Below, piece by piece: positions 1-5,177 of a DNA stretch of 5,177 bases. The stretch's first letter is position 1. Every line of letters begins with the position of its first letter. A program made the translations under genes and the position numbers. The DNA comes from Planctomycetota bacterium (GTDB lineage: Bacteria > Planctomycetota > Planctomycetia > Isosphaerales > Isosphaeraceae), in assembly GCA_021818605.1 (NCBI GenBank), contig JAKAUH010000396.1:1-5177 (forward strand), given 5' to 3'. The notes beneath the pieces were generated by a model that saw nothing but the letters and a program-made list of their open reading frames with translations, did not search any database and was not told where the DNA came from.

Positions 1-23
1 GCAACAATCCGTCTGATCGACTG

Positions 24-39
24 CGCCCTCCCATGGGCG
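24..39. repeat. Short inverted repeat just past the sigma factor stop codon
   Basis: CGCCC (24-28) and GGGCG (35-39) can pair around a 6-nt loop, 5 nt downstream of the sigma factor stop codon (45-47). No T-run follows on the minus strand, so it is at best a weak transcript-end hairpin. In DNA this GC-rich it may be chance. The remainder of 1-44 shows nothing else recognisable. Confidence 0.2.
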
Positions 40-44
40 GGCGT

Positions 45-968
45 TCAGGGCGGGGTCGGCGAAGGCGACCGCCGGGAACTGGGATCGGACAGCGATGATG
101 TGGTCCAGGCGACACGTTCCAGCTTCTCGGGATTCCGGATGGCGAAGATGGTCCCGATCCGACCATCAACGATGTCAAACGCCAGCACCTGAACGACTTG
201 CCCCTCGTGTCGGGCCAGGAATCCCGGCTGGCCGTTGACCCGAACCGCGCGGATCTCGACATTCTCGGGGGCCTTCCTCGCGATGCCGAGGAAGAACCGC
301 GCGACCCGATCGGCTCCGTGGATAGGCGCCAGCGCCGCGAGAGCCTTGCCGCCGCCGTCGGCGTAGAGCGCGGCATCAGTCGCCAGGACGGCGAGCAGGC
401 CGTTCATGTCGCCTGTGGTGCAGGCCTCGAGGAAGGTCGTCGTGAGCCGTTCGGCATCCTCGCCGCGCGACTGGAACCGCGGTCGGCGCTCCTGAATCCG
501 TGCCTCGGCCCGGCTCACAAGCTGTCGGCAGGCCACCTCGGTCTTTCCCAGCACGTCGGCGACCTCGTCGTATCCGAAGTCGAAGATCCGTCGGAGCAGG
601 TAGGCCGCCCGCTCGAACGGTGATAGACTTTCAAGGACGACCATCAGGGCCATTGAAACCGACTCCGCGGTCTCCAGACGGCGGGCCGGCTCATCCCGTC
701 CCGGATCGACCAGAGGCTCCGGGAGCCACTGGCCGATGTAGGTTTTCTTGCGCTCCTCGATCGCCTGGCGACGGTCGATGCACAGACGGGTCACCACGGC
801 GGCGAGGTAGTCGCGCGGGGATCTCACCGAGGATCGGTGCGCGCCCGACCAGCGCAGGTAGGCGTCCTGCAGCACGTCGTCGGCATCCGCCAGCGAGCCG
901 AGCATCCGATACGCCAGGCGCTCCAGTTCTGCGCGATGGGCCTCGAACGTGTCATCTCGCGGTCGCAT
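45..968 (-). CDS. ECF41-group RNA polymerase sigma factor (SigJ-like) with fused SnoaL-like C-terminal domain
   Basis: This 307-residue protein is an extracytoplasmic-function sigma factor that directs RNA polymerase to a small set of promoters. Region sigma-2 spans about residues 8-75, with the typical ERLAYRMLGSLADADDVLQDAYLRW core. The linker carries WLPEP at 81-85. Region sigma-4 (about 108-160) has the helix-turn-helix FGYDEVADVLGKTEVACRQL. A SnoaL/NTF2-like domain (about 172-285) holds DGGGK (204-208) and NPEKL (279-283). WLPEP, DGGGK and NPxKL together are the signature of the ECF41 group, where the fused C-terminal domain modulates activity in place of a separate anti-sigma factor. 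No anti-sigma gene is visible here. The ATG at 968 is chosen because AGGAG (977-981) lies 8 nt upstream and the sigma-2 homology begins at once; a longer reading frame reaching 1091 adds only an Arg/Pro-rich leader inside the upstream gene. The start overlaps the end of the oxidoreductase gene by 17 nt, suggesting translational coupling. The last 24 residues are a Ser/Pro/Arg-rich tail. The inducing signal is unknown. Confidence 0.93.
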   Translation of the reverse strand: MRPRDDTFEAHRAELERLAYRMLGSLADADDVLQDAYLRWSGAHRSSVRSPRDYLAAVVTRLCIDRRQAIEERKKTYIGQWLPEPLVDPGRDEPARRLETAESVSMALMVVLESLSPFERAAYLLRRIFDFGYDEVADVLGKTEVACRQLVSRAEARIQERRPRFQSRGEDAERLTTTFLEACTTGDMNGLLAVLATDAALYADGGGKALAALAPIHGADRVARFFLGIARKAPENVEIRAVRVNGQPGFLARHEGQVVQVLAFDIVDGRIGTIFAIRNPEKLERVAWTTSSLSDPSSRRSPSPTPP

Positions 969-2304
969 GCGCAACGCTCCTGAGCGACGGGATCCTCGGC
1001 TCGGACAGCACGGCTGTGACTCGTCGGGCAGACTCTCGCGCGCTGGCCGCACAGGCGTCGGCCAGCATTCCGGCCGGTCCGACCCAATCACCGGCCAGGA
1101 GAATCCTGCCGGTACCCGCTGCGTCGACGCCCGGTCGGCCGCTCACGCCTCCGTCGACGGCGCAGGGCAGTCCGTGGGTGACGGTGAGGCCGGGCAGGAA
1201 GCGACGTTGCACAACCAGATCCCGCCAGCCGGGCTGAAGCGACTCGAGGTACTGCTCCAGCTCCGCTTCGACCTCGCCCGGAGTGTTCTGGGCGTCCGAA
1301 TTCAGATACTTCATCACATGGAGGACCGCAATCGGCGGCGGAGCCAGCCGTGCTGAGGCCGAATGAACCGAGTAATAGAGGGAGGGCTCGAGGCCGAAGG
1401 CGACAAGGCAACTGGGCCGTGGGAGCCGGCTCAGCGCGACGTCCAAACACGCCGCTTTCACGGGAATGCGCCTCCTATTCCATGCCGAGAGCGGAGAGTC
1501 GTGCGGCAGCTCGAGCAGCTCGACGACCGACCGGGGATCGACGGCCAGCACCGCCACCTGTCCTTGCATCGTTTCCCCCGTCACGAGCTCGACTGATACG
1601 AACTGTCCCTGATCGCGAAGCGAGCGGACCCGGCAGTCGGTTCGCAGTTCGACACCTCGGCTCGCGAGGCCCTCGCGAAGCCCATCTACGAGCGATTGCC
1701 AGCCGCCGTCGAGGTACAGGACATTCCCTGCGATCGCCAACTGAAGCTGGCGGATCGCCGCGCCCGCCGAGAGCCGCTCGGAATCGTCGACATAGGTTGC
1801 GACCCGGCAGAGAGTCCGCACAAGGCGGTTGGCGTTTCCCTCGCCCACGACTCGTTTCAGCCAGTCGTCGAGTGAGACGCGGTCGAGCGAGTCCGCTTCA
1901 ATGCGTGTCAGGCCGCCGAACAGGCGCAGCAGCCGGAACCTGTCCCGGAACGTCAGGAACCGAGACGCGATCATCGATGGAAAGGTCCGCGGCAGCCGAT
2001 ATCGGCGGTCTCGGTCCGTCAGCATGGCGCCGGCCCCTGGCGGAAACGATCCGCTGATGCGAACATCCAGCTCCGCGAGCAGGCCAAACGCCTCGCCCCG
2101 GCCGTAGATGGCGTGCGGCCCGAGGTTGAAGTGAATCCCCTGATCGACCTGGGTCGCTGCGCGGCCGCCCGCCTGTTTGGACCGCTCGAGGACAACGACC
2201 TTTCTCCCCGATCGCGCTGCGATCGCGGCCGTAAACAACCCCGCGAGGCCGGCGCCCACGACGATGAGGTCGACCCCGTGGTTCTCGTGATCCATGGATT
2301 GCAT
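952..2304 (-). CDS. FAD-dependent oxidoreductase of the phytoene desaturase / amine oxidase superfamily
   Basis: This 450-residue protein is a probable flavoprotein desaturase or oxidase. Residues 12-40 form a Rossmann beta-alpha-beta unit: GAGLAG at 17-22, with the ribose-binding acidic residue E40 ending VVVLE. GGRA follows at 47-50, as is usual for the CrtI/monoamine-oxidase/protoporphyrinogen-oxidase class. The C-terminal FAD segment is ILLAGDWVGPAGMLADACAASARESARR (about 401-428). The middle part (YVDDSERLSAGAA, then LYLDGGWQSLVDGLREGL around 171-212) resembles CrtI-like proteins. The length fits the family. No Tat or Sec signal is seen, so it is probably cytoplasmic or membrane-associated. 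The substrate cannot be read from the sequence: no phytoene synthase or other carotenoid gene is in the window, so carotenoid desaturation is only one option. The ATG at 2304 has GGGAG 9 nt upstream; the ATG at 2295 lacks a suitably placed site. It overlaps the sigma factor gene by 17 nt and is preceded by an ECF41-type promoter candidate, so it is the likely partner and target of that sigma factor. Confidence 0.87.
   Translation of the reverse strand: MQSMDHENHGVDLIVVGAGLAGLFTAAIAARSGRKVVVLERSKQAGGRAATQVDQGIHFNLGPHAIYGRGEAFGLLAELDVRISGSFPPGAGAMLTDRDRRYRLPRTFPSMIASRFLTFRDRFRLLRLFGGLTRIEADSLDRVSLDDWLKRVVGEGNANRLVRTLCRVATYVDDSERLSAGAAIRQLQLAIAGNVLYLDGGWQSLVDGLREGLASRGVELRTDCRVRSLRDQGQFVSVELVTGETMQGQVAVLAVDPRSVVELLELPHDSPLSAWNRRRIPVKAACLDVALSRLPRPSCLVAFGLEPSLYYSVHSASARLAPPPIAVLHVMKYLNSDAQNTPGEVEAELEQYLESLQPGWRDLVVQRRFLPGLTVTHGLPCAVDGGVSGRPGVDAAGTGRILLAGDWVGPAGMLADACAASARESARRVTAVLSEPRIPSLRSVAHATAR
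977..981 (-). promoter_or_regulatory. Ribosome binding site of the sigma factor gene
   Basis: AGGAG on the minus strand sits 8 nt before the ATG at 968. It lies inside the last codons of the oxidoreductase gene. It fixes the sigma factor start at 968, well inside a longer open frame that reaches 1091. Confidence 0.7.
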
Positions 2305-2313
2305 GTGCGTGTG

Positions 2314-2318
2314 CTCCC
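2314..2318 (-). promoter_or_regulatory. Ribosome binding site of the oxidoreductase gene
   Basis: GGGAG on the minus strand lies 9 nt before the ATG at 2304. A second purine block, GGAGG at 2328-2332, is 23 nt away and has no in-frame start codon at a suitable distance, so it is probably not used. Confidence 0.5.
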
Positions 2319-2354
2319 AATTGGAAACCTCCGAGCAGGAATCGCAACCGGGAT

Positions 2355-2381
2355 GACAGACGGCGCTCGGGTTTTGTGACA
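2355..2381 (-). promoter_or_regulatory. Candidate ECF41-type promoter upstream of the oxidoreductase-sigma operon
   Basis: Reading the minus strand, TGTCACA (2375-2381) is followed after 16 nt by TGTC (2355-2358). Published ECF41 promoters are described with a TGTCACA -35 element and a CGTC-like -10 element, so the -35 is an exact match and the -10 differs by one base. The site lies in the gap before the oxidoreductase gene, giving a predicted leader of roughly 45 nt before the ATG at 2304. An exact CGTC at 2359-2362 leaves only 12 nt of spacing, which looks too short. That the adjacent sigma factor recognises this site is an inference from motif, position and family. Confidence 0.6.
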
Positions 2382-2396
2382 GCTCGCGGATCGAGC
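2382..2396. repeat. Small perfect inverted repeat after the dimethylformamidase-like gene
   Basis: GCTCG (2382-2386) and CGAGC (2392-2396) form a perfect 5-bp stem around a 5-nt loop. It begins two bases after the TAA stop of the upstream gene and touches the TGTCACA element. No T-run follows on the minus strand, so a Rho-independent terminator is not well supported. It could be a weak RNA 3' hairpin or an operator half-site pair, or it could be chance in GC-rich DNA. Confidence 0.3.
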
Positions 2397-2398
2397 GA

Positions 2399-3967
2399 TT
2401 AATTCGCCTGCTGGATCGCCCGTCGGAGCAGGTTGTGCGTGATGCGCTGGACCCGTTCATCCGGCCCATGCGGGCGCGACCAGTGCGACCAGGGAAGGGT
2501 GTGGCCGGGCGGCGACGAGAGTCCCTGGGCCCAGAAGATCGTCGAGGCGTTGAACACGAAGCCGCCCCCCTTGGTGGGATAACACGTCGCGGCCCATTGC
2601 TGCGGGGTCTGGCCGCCGACCCAGGCCGTACCGCCGGCGACGACCTCGAGGCCGGGGATCTTCGCCGGGTCGCCGTGATACTCCCAGCCGACCAGGCCGG
2701 GGATCCGGTCGCCCTCCTTCACGACGGTCCCCTCGAAGATCCAGTGCTCGGGGCGACGGACGATCCAGTCGCCGCCGCCGTTCACCGGCTCGACGTTTCG
2801 TGCTCCCATCAGCAGACCCTCGTCGGGCCCGCGCTCGGGGAACGGGCCGTGATCCTTCTGGCGGTCCTCGGCATAATCATTACCGGCGCCATAGGGTCCG
2901 CCGCGGGAGATGATGCGCGCGGGCCGGCCGTCGCTGCTCGGCCGGAAGGGGCTTACCCAGCACACGGCGTTGCCGGAGAGGAAGAGCAGACAGACTCCCG
3001 CGTCGCGGAGGCGTTCGACGCTGTGAAACTGCCGGATGTCCCAGTATTCGTCATGGCCGACGCTGATGAATGCCTTGCAGCGCAGCCCTCGGTCGGGGCT
3101 CACCATGTCGCTGTTCGAGCAGTACGTGACGTCGTAGCCGTTGTGCTCGAGCCAGTAGGCCAGCGGGAACTCGAGCGGCAGGAACTCGCCCGAGCCGAAG
3201 GTGAGCGGGTCGTTGACGACGGCCTCATGCTGGGCCTCGCGCCCGTAGGGGCGGTCAAAGCTGACGTCCGCCCACGGCCCCTGCACGTCGCGGGGATGGG
3301 TGTAGAGCGAATAATTGCTGGGCCAGCGGTTGTACGCCTGCCAGGTGTTGTCGGAGCACTGGAACAGGATGTCCGCCGGCCGGTCATCCTTGACGATGAA
3401 GACGACGTAGCTCTGCCAGTAGGGTTCCGACTCGTCTATCGGGATCGTGGTGAGGCGGCCGAGGTACACCCCGCTCGGCCAGTCTTCGGGGATTTCGAGC
3501 TGGAACGAGTATTTCCACCGGCACTCGTGGAGGCTTTTTGGGCCGGGTGACGGAACGGGTTGCTCCGAGCCTTGCAGCGGCCCGAGTTCGCGGACGAGCC
3601 GGGCCCCGCGGCCGCCGTAATAGCCCATCCGGAAGATCTCGACGCGGAACATCCGGGCTGGCCGGGTCGAGACCATGACGTCGATCGACTCGCCAGCCCG
3701 GACGCTTTGCTTCGAGCAGTATCCCTCGATCCAGGGCGAGCGGAACCCCGGCCCGTCGGCCCGGACTCTCGTCAATTGCCAGTCGAGCGCGCCGGGCCGG
3801 GCGTTCTCGCGGACGATCAGGTCCGAGTGGCCTTCCGGCGCCGAGGGGCGAGCGGGCCCGTCCATCCCGGCGAGAGATGGCAACACGGAGCTCGCCGCGA
3901 GCCCCTTGAGGAAGGTCCGACGGCCCGGCGGCGAGATCGGACCGGGCTCTGGATGAGTTGGGTTCAT
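2399..3967 (-). CDS. Tat-exported N,N-dimethylformamidase large (beta) subunit-like protein
   Basis: This 522-residue protein belongs to the family of the large subunit of N,N-dimethylformamidase, an iron amidohydrolase that cleaves DMF to formate and dimethylamine. The N-terminus has a twin-arginine motif, GRRTFLKG (15-22), and a short hydrophobic stretch to about residue 35, so export is predicted. A beta-sandwich region (about 84-195) contains VRAGESIDVMVST, FRMGYYGG and PSGVYLGRLTT. The catalytic-type domain follows, with NTWQAYNRWPSNYSLY (207-222), FISVGHDEYWD (300-310), FLSGNAVCW (329-337), a GDWIVRRPEHWIFEG segment (399-413) and GWEYHGDP (427-434). The known enzyme uses a 2-Tyr-1-carboxylate iron centre. 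E307 of GHDEYW is the likely carboxylate, with tyrosines among 212-271 as candidates for the rest. The protein is shorter than the characterised large subunit, and no small-subunit gene adjoins it, so the true substrate is unknown. The ATG at 3967 has GGAGGA 8 nt upstream. It lies 41 nt after the preceding gene, probably co-transcribed with it. Confidence 0.85.
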   Translation of the reverse strand: MNPTHPEPGPISPPGRRTFLKGLAASSVLPSLAGMDGPARPSAPEGHSDLIVRENARPGALDWQLTRVRADGPGFRSPWIEGYCSKQSVRAGESIDVMVSTRPARMFRVEIFRMGYYGGRGARLVRELGPLQGSEQPVPSPGPKSLHECRWKYSFQLEIPEDWPSGVYLGRLTTIPIDESEPYWQSYVVFIVKDDRPADILFQCSDNTWQAYNRWPSNYSLYTHPRDVQGPWADVSFDRPYGREAQHEAVVNDPLTFGSGEFLPLEFPLAYWLEHNGYDVTYCSNSDMVSPDRGLRCKAFISVGHDEYWDIRQFHSVERLRDAGVCLLFLSGNAVCWVSPFRPSSDGRPARIISRGGPYGAGNDYAEDRQKDHGPFPERGPDEGLLMGARNVEPVNGGGDWIVRRPEHWIFEGTVVKEGDRIPGLVGWEYHGDPAKIPGLEVVAGGTAWVGGQTPQQWAATCYPTKGGGFVFNASTIFWAQGLSSPPGHTLPWSHWSRPHGPDERVQRITHNLLRRAIQQAN

Positions 3968-3975
3968 GATCCTGT

Positions 3976-3981
3976 TCCTCC
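3976..3981 (-). promoter_or_regulatory. Strong ribosome binding site deciding the dimethylformamidase-like start
   Basis: GGAGGA on the minus strand is 8 nt before the ATG at 3967. In-frame alternatives at 4012 (GTG) and 4009 (ATG, in a TGATG overlap with the upstream stop codon) have no Shine-Dalgarno-like sequence before them. They would add 14-15 residues ahead of the Tat signal. Confidence 0.75.
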
Positions 3982-4008
3982 GAAGCCCGGTCCGGTCGAA
4001 TGACCTCA

Positions 4009-5177
4009 TCACCGCTCAGGATTGGCGCCCGGATTCCGCAGGCCCCGGAAGATCGGCACGAGGCCCTTCGAGATGGCCGGATCCGCTTGCGCGGGCACGA
4101 CGAGGTGGACCTCATATCCCTCGCCCGGGCGCGGTGTGAGCGAGATCCCGATGTAGGCCGGCTCCTTCGGCATGTCCGCGGGCACCTTCATGTCGGGGTT
4201 CTTCGTGATCGCGGAGAAGAGCGAGGCGTACATCCGGGCCACGCCCTGGACGCACAGCAGCATCATGAAGCTGGCCTGGTCGGGCATCGCGGCTCTCGCT
4301 GATCGAAAACCAGCGATCTGGCCGACGCGACCGCCCGCTTTGCGACAATCATCGATCAGACCTCGGGCGACGTCCCAGCTCGGGGCAACGACCTGAAGGA
4401 GCGTCTTGCCATCCGTTCCGTACCAGGTGTTGCTGATCCGCTGCCGGCCGAACATCGCCTTCATGGCATCGGTCGAGGCAGGGTTGTTGCCGCTCATCTC
4501 CGCCAACTTGTCGTAGTCGAGTTCCAGCGCCGTGTGAGTGAACGTGAATCCGGCATGGGTCTGTGCCCCTGGCTCGATCTTGACGCTCTTGTAGAACTTC
4601 ATGTCGCCCTCGCCCATCGCCCGGAGGACGGCGATGCTGGCGTCGATGAACTTTTGAGGCTCATCAATTTTGATGATGCTGAGCGAGTGCATTCCTCGGT
4701 CGATCGAGGCGGAGGCCGCCGACTCGATCCGTCCCAGGGCGTGCAATGCTGCCGTCGCTTGCTGAAGCTCGGGCGACGGCTTGCCCTTGCCCAGCATCCG
4801 CAGGCTCATTCCCTGAAGCCGGTCGTAGCTTCGGGCCCCCAGGTTCATGTACATGTAGAACGCGGCATCCTTCGGACCCTCGCCGAGCTTCTCGACCCCA
4901 CCGGGCGCGACGGTCGGAATCGACTTCGCCGCCTCGCTGTCCGCCTTGACCTTCAGGAAGCCGGTCAGGTGGAAGCCCCTGCCCGCAAGGTTCAGGTCGA
5001 GCGTGAGGACGTCCGCGTACTTGAGCGAATCGAACACTGCGCCATAGAAGTCCCTGGCGATCTGGACGCCCAGCGCATTGTTTCCTGGCTGCTGCTCCAT
5101 CGCGGCGATGATGCCATGCCGGGCCTGCTCGATCTGGTCCTGGTAGCGCGAGGTCAGCGCAGCGGCGTTGAGGTAAA
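4009..5177 (-). CDS. Protein of unknown function, 5'-truncated by the window edge
   Basis: The frame is open from the right edge, and the last 388 residues are visible. A methionine codon at 5100 could be mistaken for the start, but the frame continues upstream as YLNAAALTSRYQDQIEQARHGIIAA without a stop and with coding-like composition, so the true start lies beyond the window. I do not recognise a named family. The visible part looks like a mixed alpha/beta protein: LTLDLNLAGRGFHLTGFLKVKADSEAAKSI (about residues 57-86 of the visible part), a helical central region, a second beta-rich segment SLSIIKIDEPQKFIDASIAVLRAMGEGDMKFYKSVKI, and a C-terminal strand pair around YIGISLTPRPGEGYEVHLVVPAQ. 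The two halves look similar in layout, which may reflect a duplicated domain. No transmembrane segment or catalytic motif is seen. Proteins of this style in planctomycetes are often secreted, but the signal region is not in view. It ends in TGA 41 nt before the dimethylformamidase-like gene, with which it is probably co-transcribed. Confidence 0.7.
   Translation of the reverse strand, partial: YLNAAALTSRYQDQIEQARHGIIAAMEQQPGNNALGVQIARDFYGAVFDSLKYADVLTLDLNLAGRGFHLTGFLKVKADSEAAKSIPTVAPGGVEKLGEGPKDAAFYMYMNLGARSYDRLQGMSLRMLGKGKPSPELQQATAALHALGRIESAASASIDRGMHSLSIIKIDEPQKFIDASIAVLRAMGEGDMKFYKSVKIEPGAQTHAGFTFTHTALELDYDKLAEMSGNNPASTDAMKAMFGRQRISNTWYGTDGKTLLQVVAPSWDVARGLIDDCRKAGGRVGQIAGFRSARAAMPDQASFMMLLCVQGVARMYASLFSAITKNPDMKVPADMPKEPAYIGISLTPRPGEGYEVHLVVPAQADPAISKGLVPIFRGLRNPGANPER

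Noticed and set aside
969..1091. Longer sigma factor start at 1091
   Set aside because: The 41 extra residues are antisense-style Arg/Pro/Cys-rich sequence inside the oxidoreductase gene. The ATG at 968 has a good ribosome site and sits right before the sigma-2 domain.
500..2057. Plus-strand open frames of 235-245 codons at 500-1237 and 1350-2057
   Set aside because: They are Arg/Pro/Ser-rich translations antisense to the sigma factor and oxidoreductase genes, whose motifs are clear. They are shadows of high GC content.
952..2304. Naming the flavoprotein crtI or phytoene desaturase outright
   Set aside because: Only superfamily-level motifs are visible, and no carotenoid pathway gene is in the window. 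A specific name would overstate the evidence.
2359..2362. Exact CGTC as the -10 element of the ECF41-type promoter
   Set aside because: It is only 12 nt from TGTCACA, shorter than usual ECF spacing. The TGTC at 16 nt is preferred despite one mismatch.
2305..2469. Longer oxidoreductase start at 2469
   Set aside because: It would overlap the upstream gene by 71 nt and bury the promoter-like site in coding sequence. The added residues lack family resemblance, and the Rossmann motif expected near the N-terminus starts just after the ATG at 2304.
2435..3550. Long plus-strand open frame of 371 codons
   Set aside because: It lies entirely antisense to the well-supported dimethylformamidase-like gene. 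It has no recognisable domain and a composition typical of the reverse complement of a GC-rich gene.
5098..5100. ATG at 5100 as the true start of the rightmost gene
   Set aside because: The open frame continues to the window edge with coding-like sequence. The residues just after this ATG look internal, with no signal peptide, and no strong ribosome site precedes it.

Overview
The window reads as a stretch of high-GC bacterial chromosome, most likely from a planctomycete of the Isosphaeraceae/Gemmataceae type. This is an inference from GC richness, from the style of the proteins (a Tat-exported dimethylformamidase-like protein and a secreted-looking protein of unknown function), and from the absence of actinobacterial or proteobacterial hallmark neighbours. 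It has not been checked against a database. Four genes fill almost the whole window, all on the minus strand, so transcription runs from right to left. There are no tRNA, rRNA, CRISPR or insertion-sequence signals.

Layout in the order of transcription: (1) 5177-4009, the C-terminal 388 residues of a protein of unknown function whose start lies beyond the right edge. (2) 3967-2399, a 522-residue Tat-signal protein of the N,N-dimethylformamidase large-subunit family, 41 nt downstream. (3) 2304-952, a 450-residue FAD-dependent oxidoreductase of the phytoene-desaturase/amine-oxidase superfamily. (4) 968-45, a 307-residue ECF sigma factor of the ECF41 (SigJ-like) group, recognised by WLPEP, DGGGK and NPEKL motifs and a fused SnoaL-like C-terminal domain. 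Genes 3 and 4 overlap by 17 nt.

The most informative region is the 94-nt gap at 2305-2398. On the minus strand it contains an exact TGTCACA heptamer (2375-2381), the -35 element described for ECF41 promoters. A TGTC tetramer follows after 16 nt (2355-2358), one base from the CGTC expected at -10. The sigma factor therefore probably drives its own two-gene operon, with the oxidoreductase as its partner. This fits the known ECF41 rule of linkage to carboxymuconolactone decarboxylases, oxidoreductases or epimerases. The two upstream genes probably belong to a separate transcription unit, because the promoter-like site and a small hairpin sit immediately after the dimethylformamidase-like gene.
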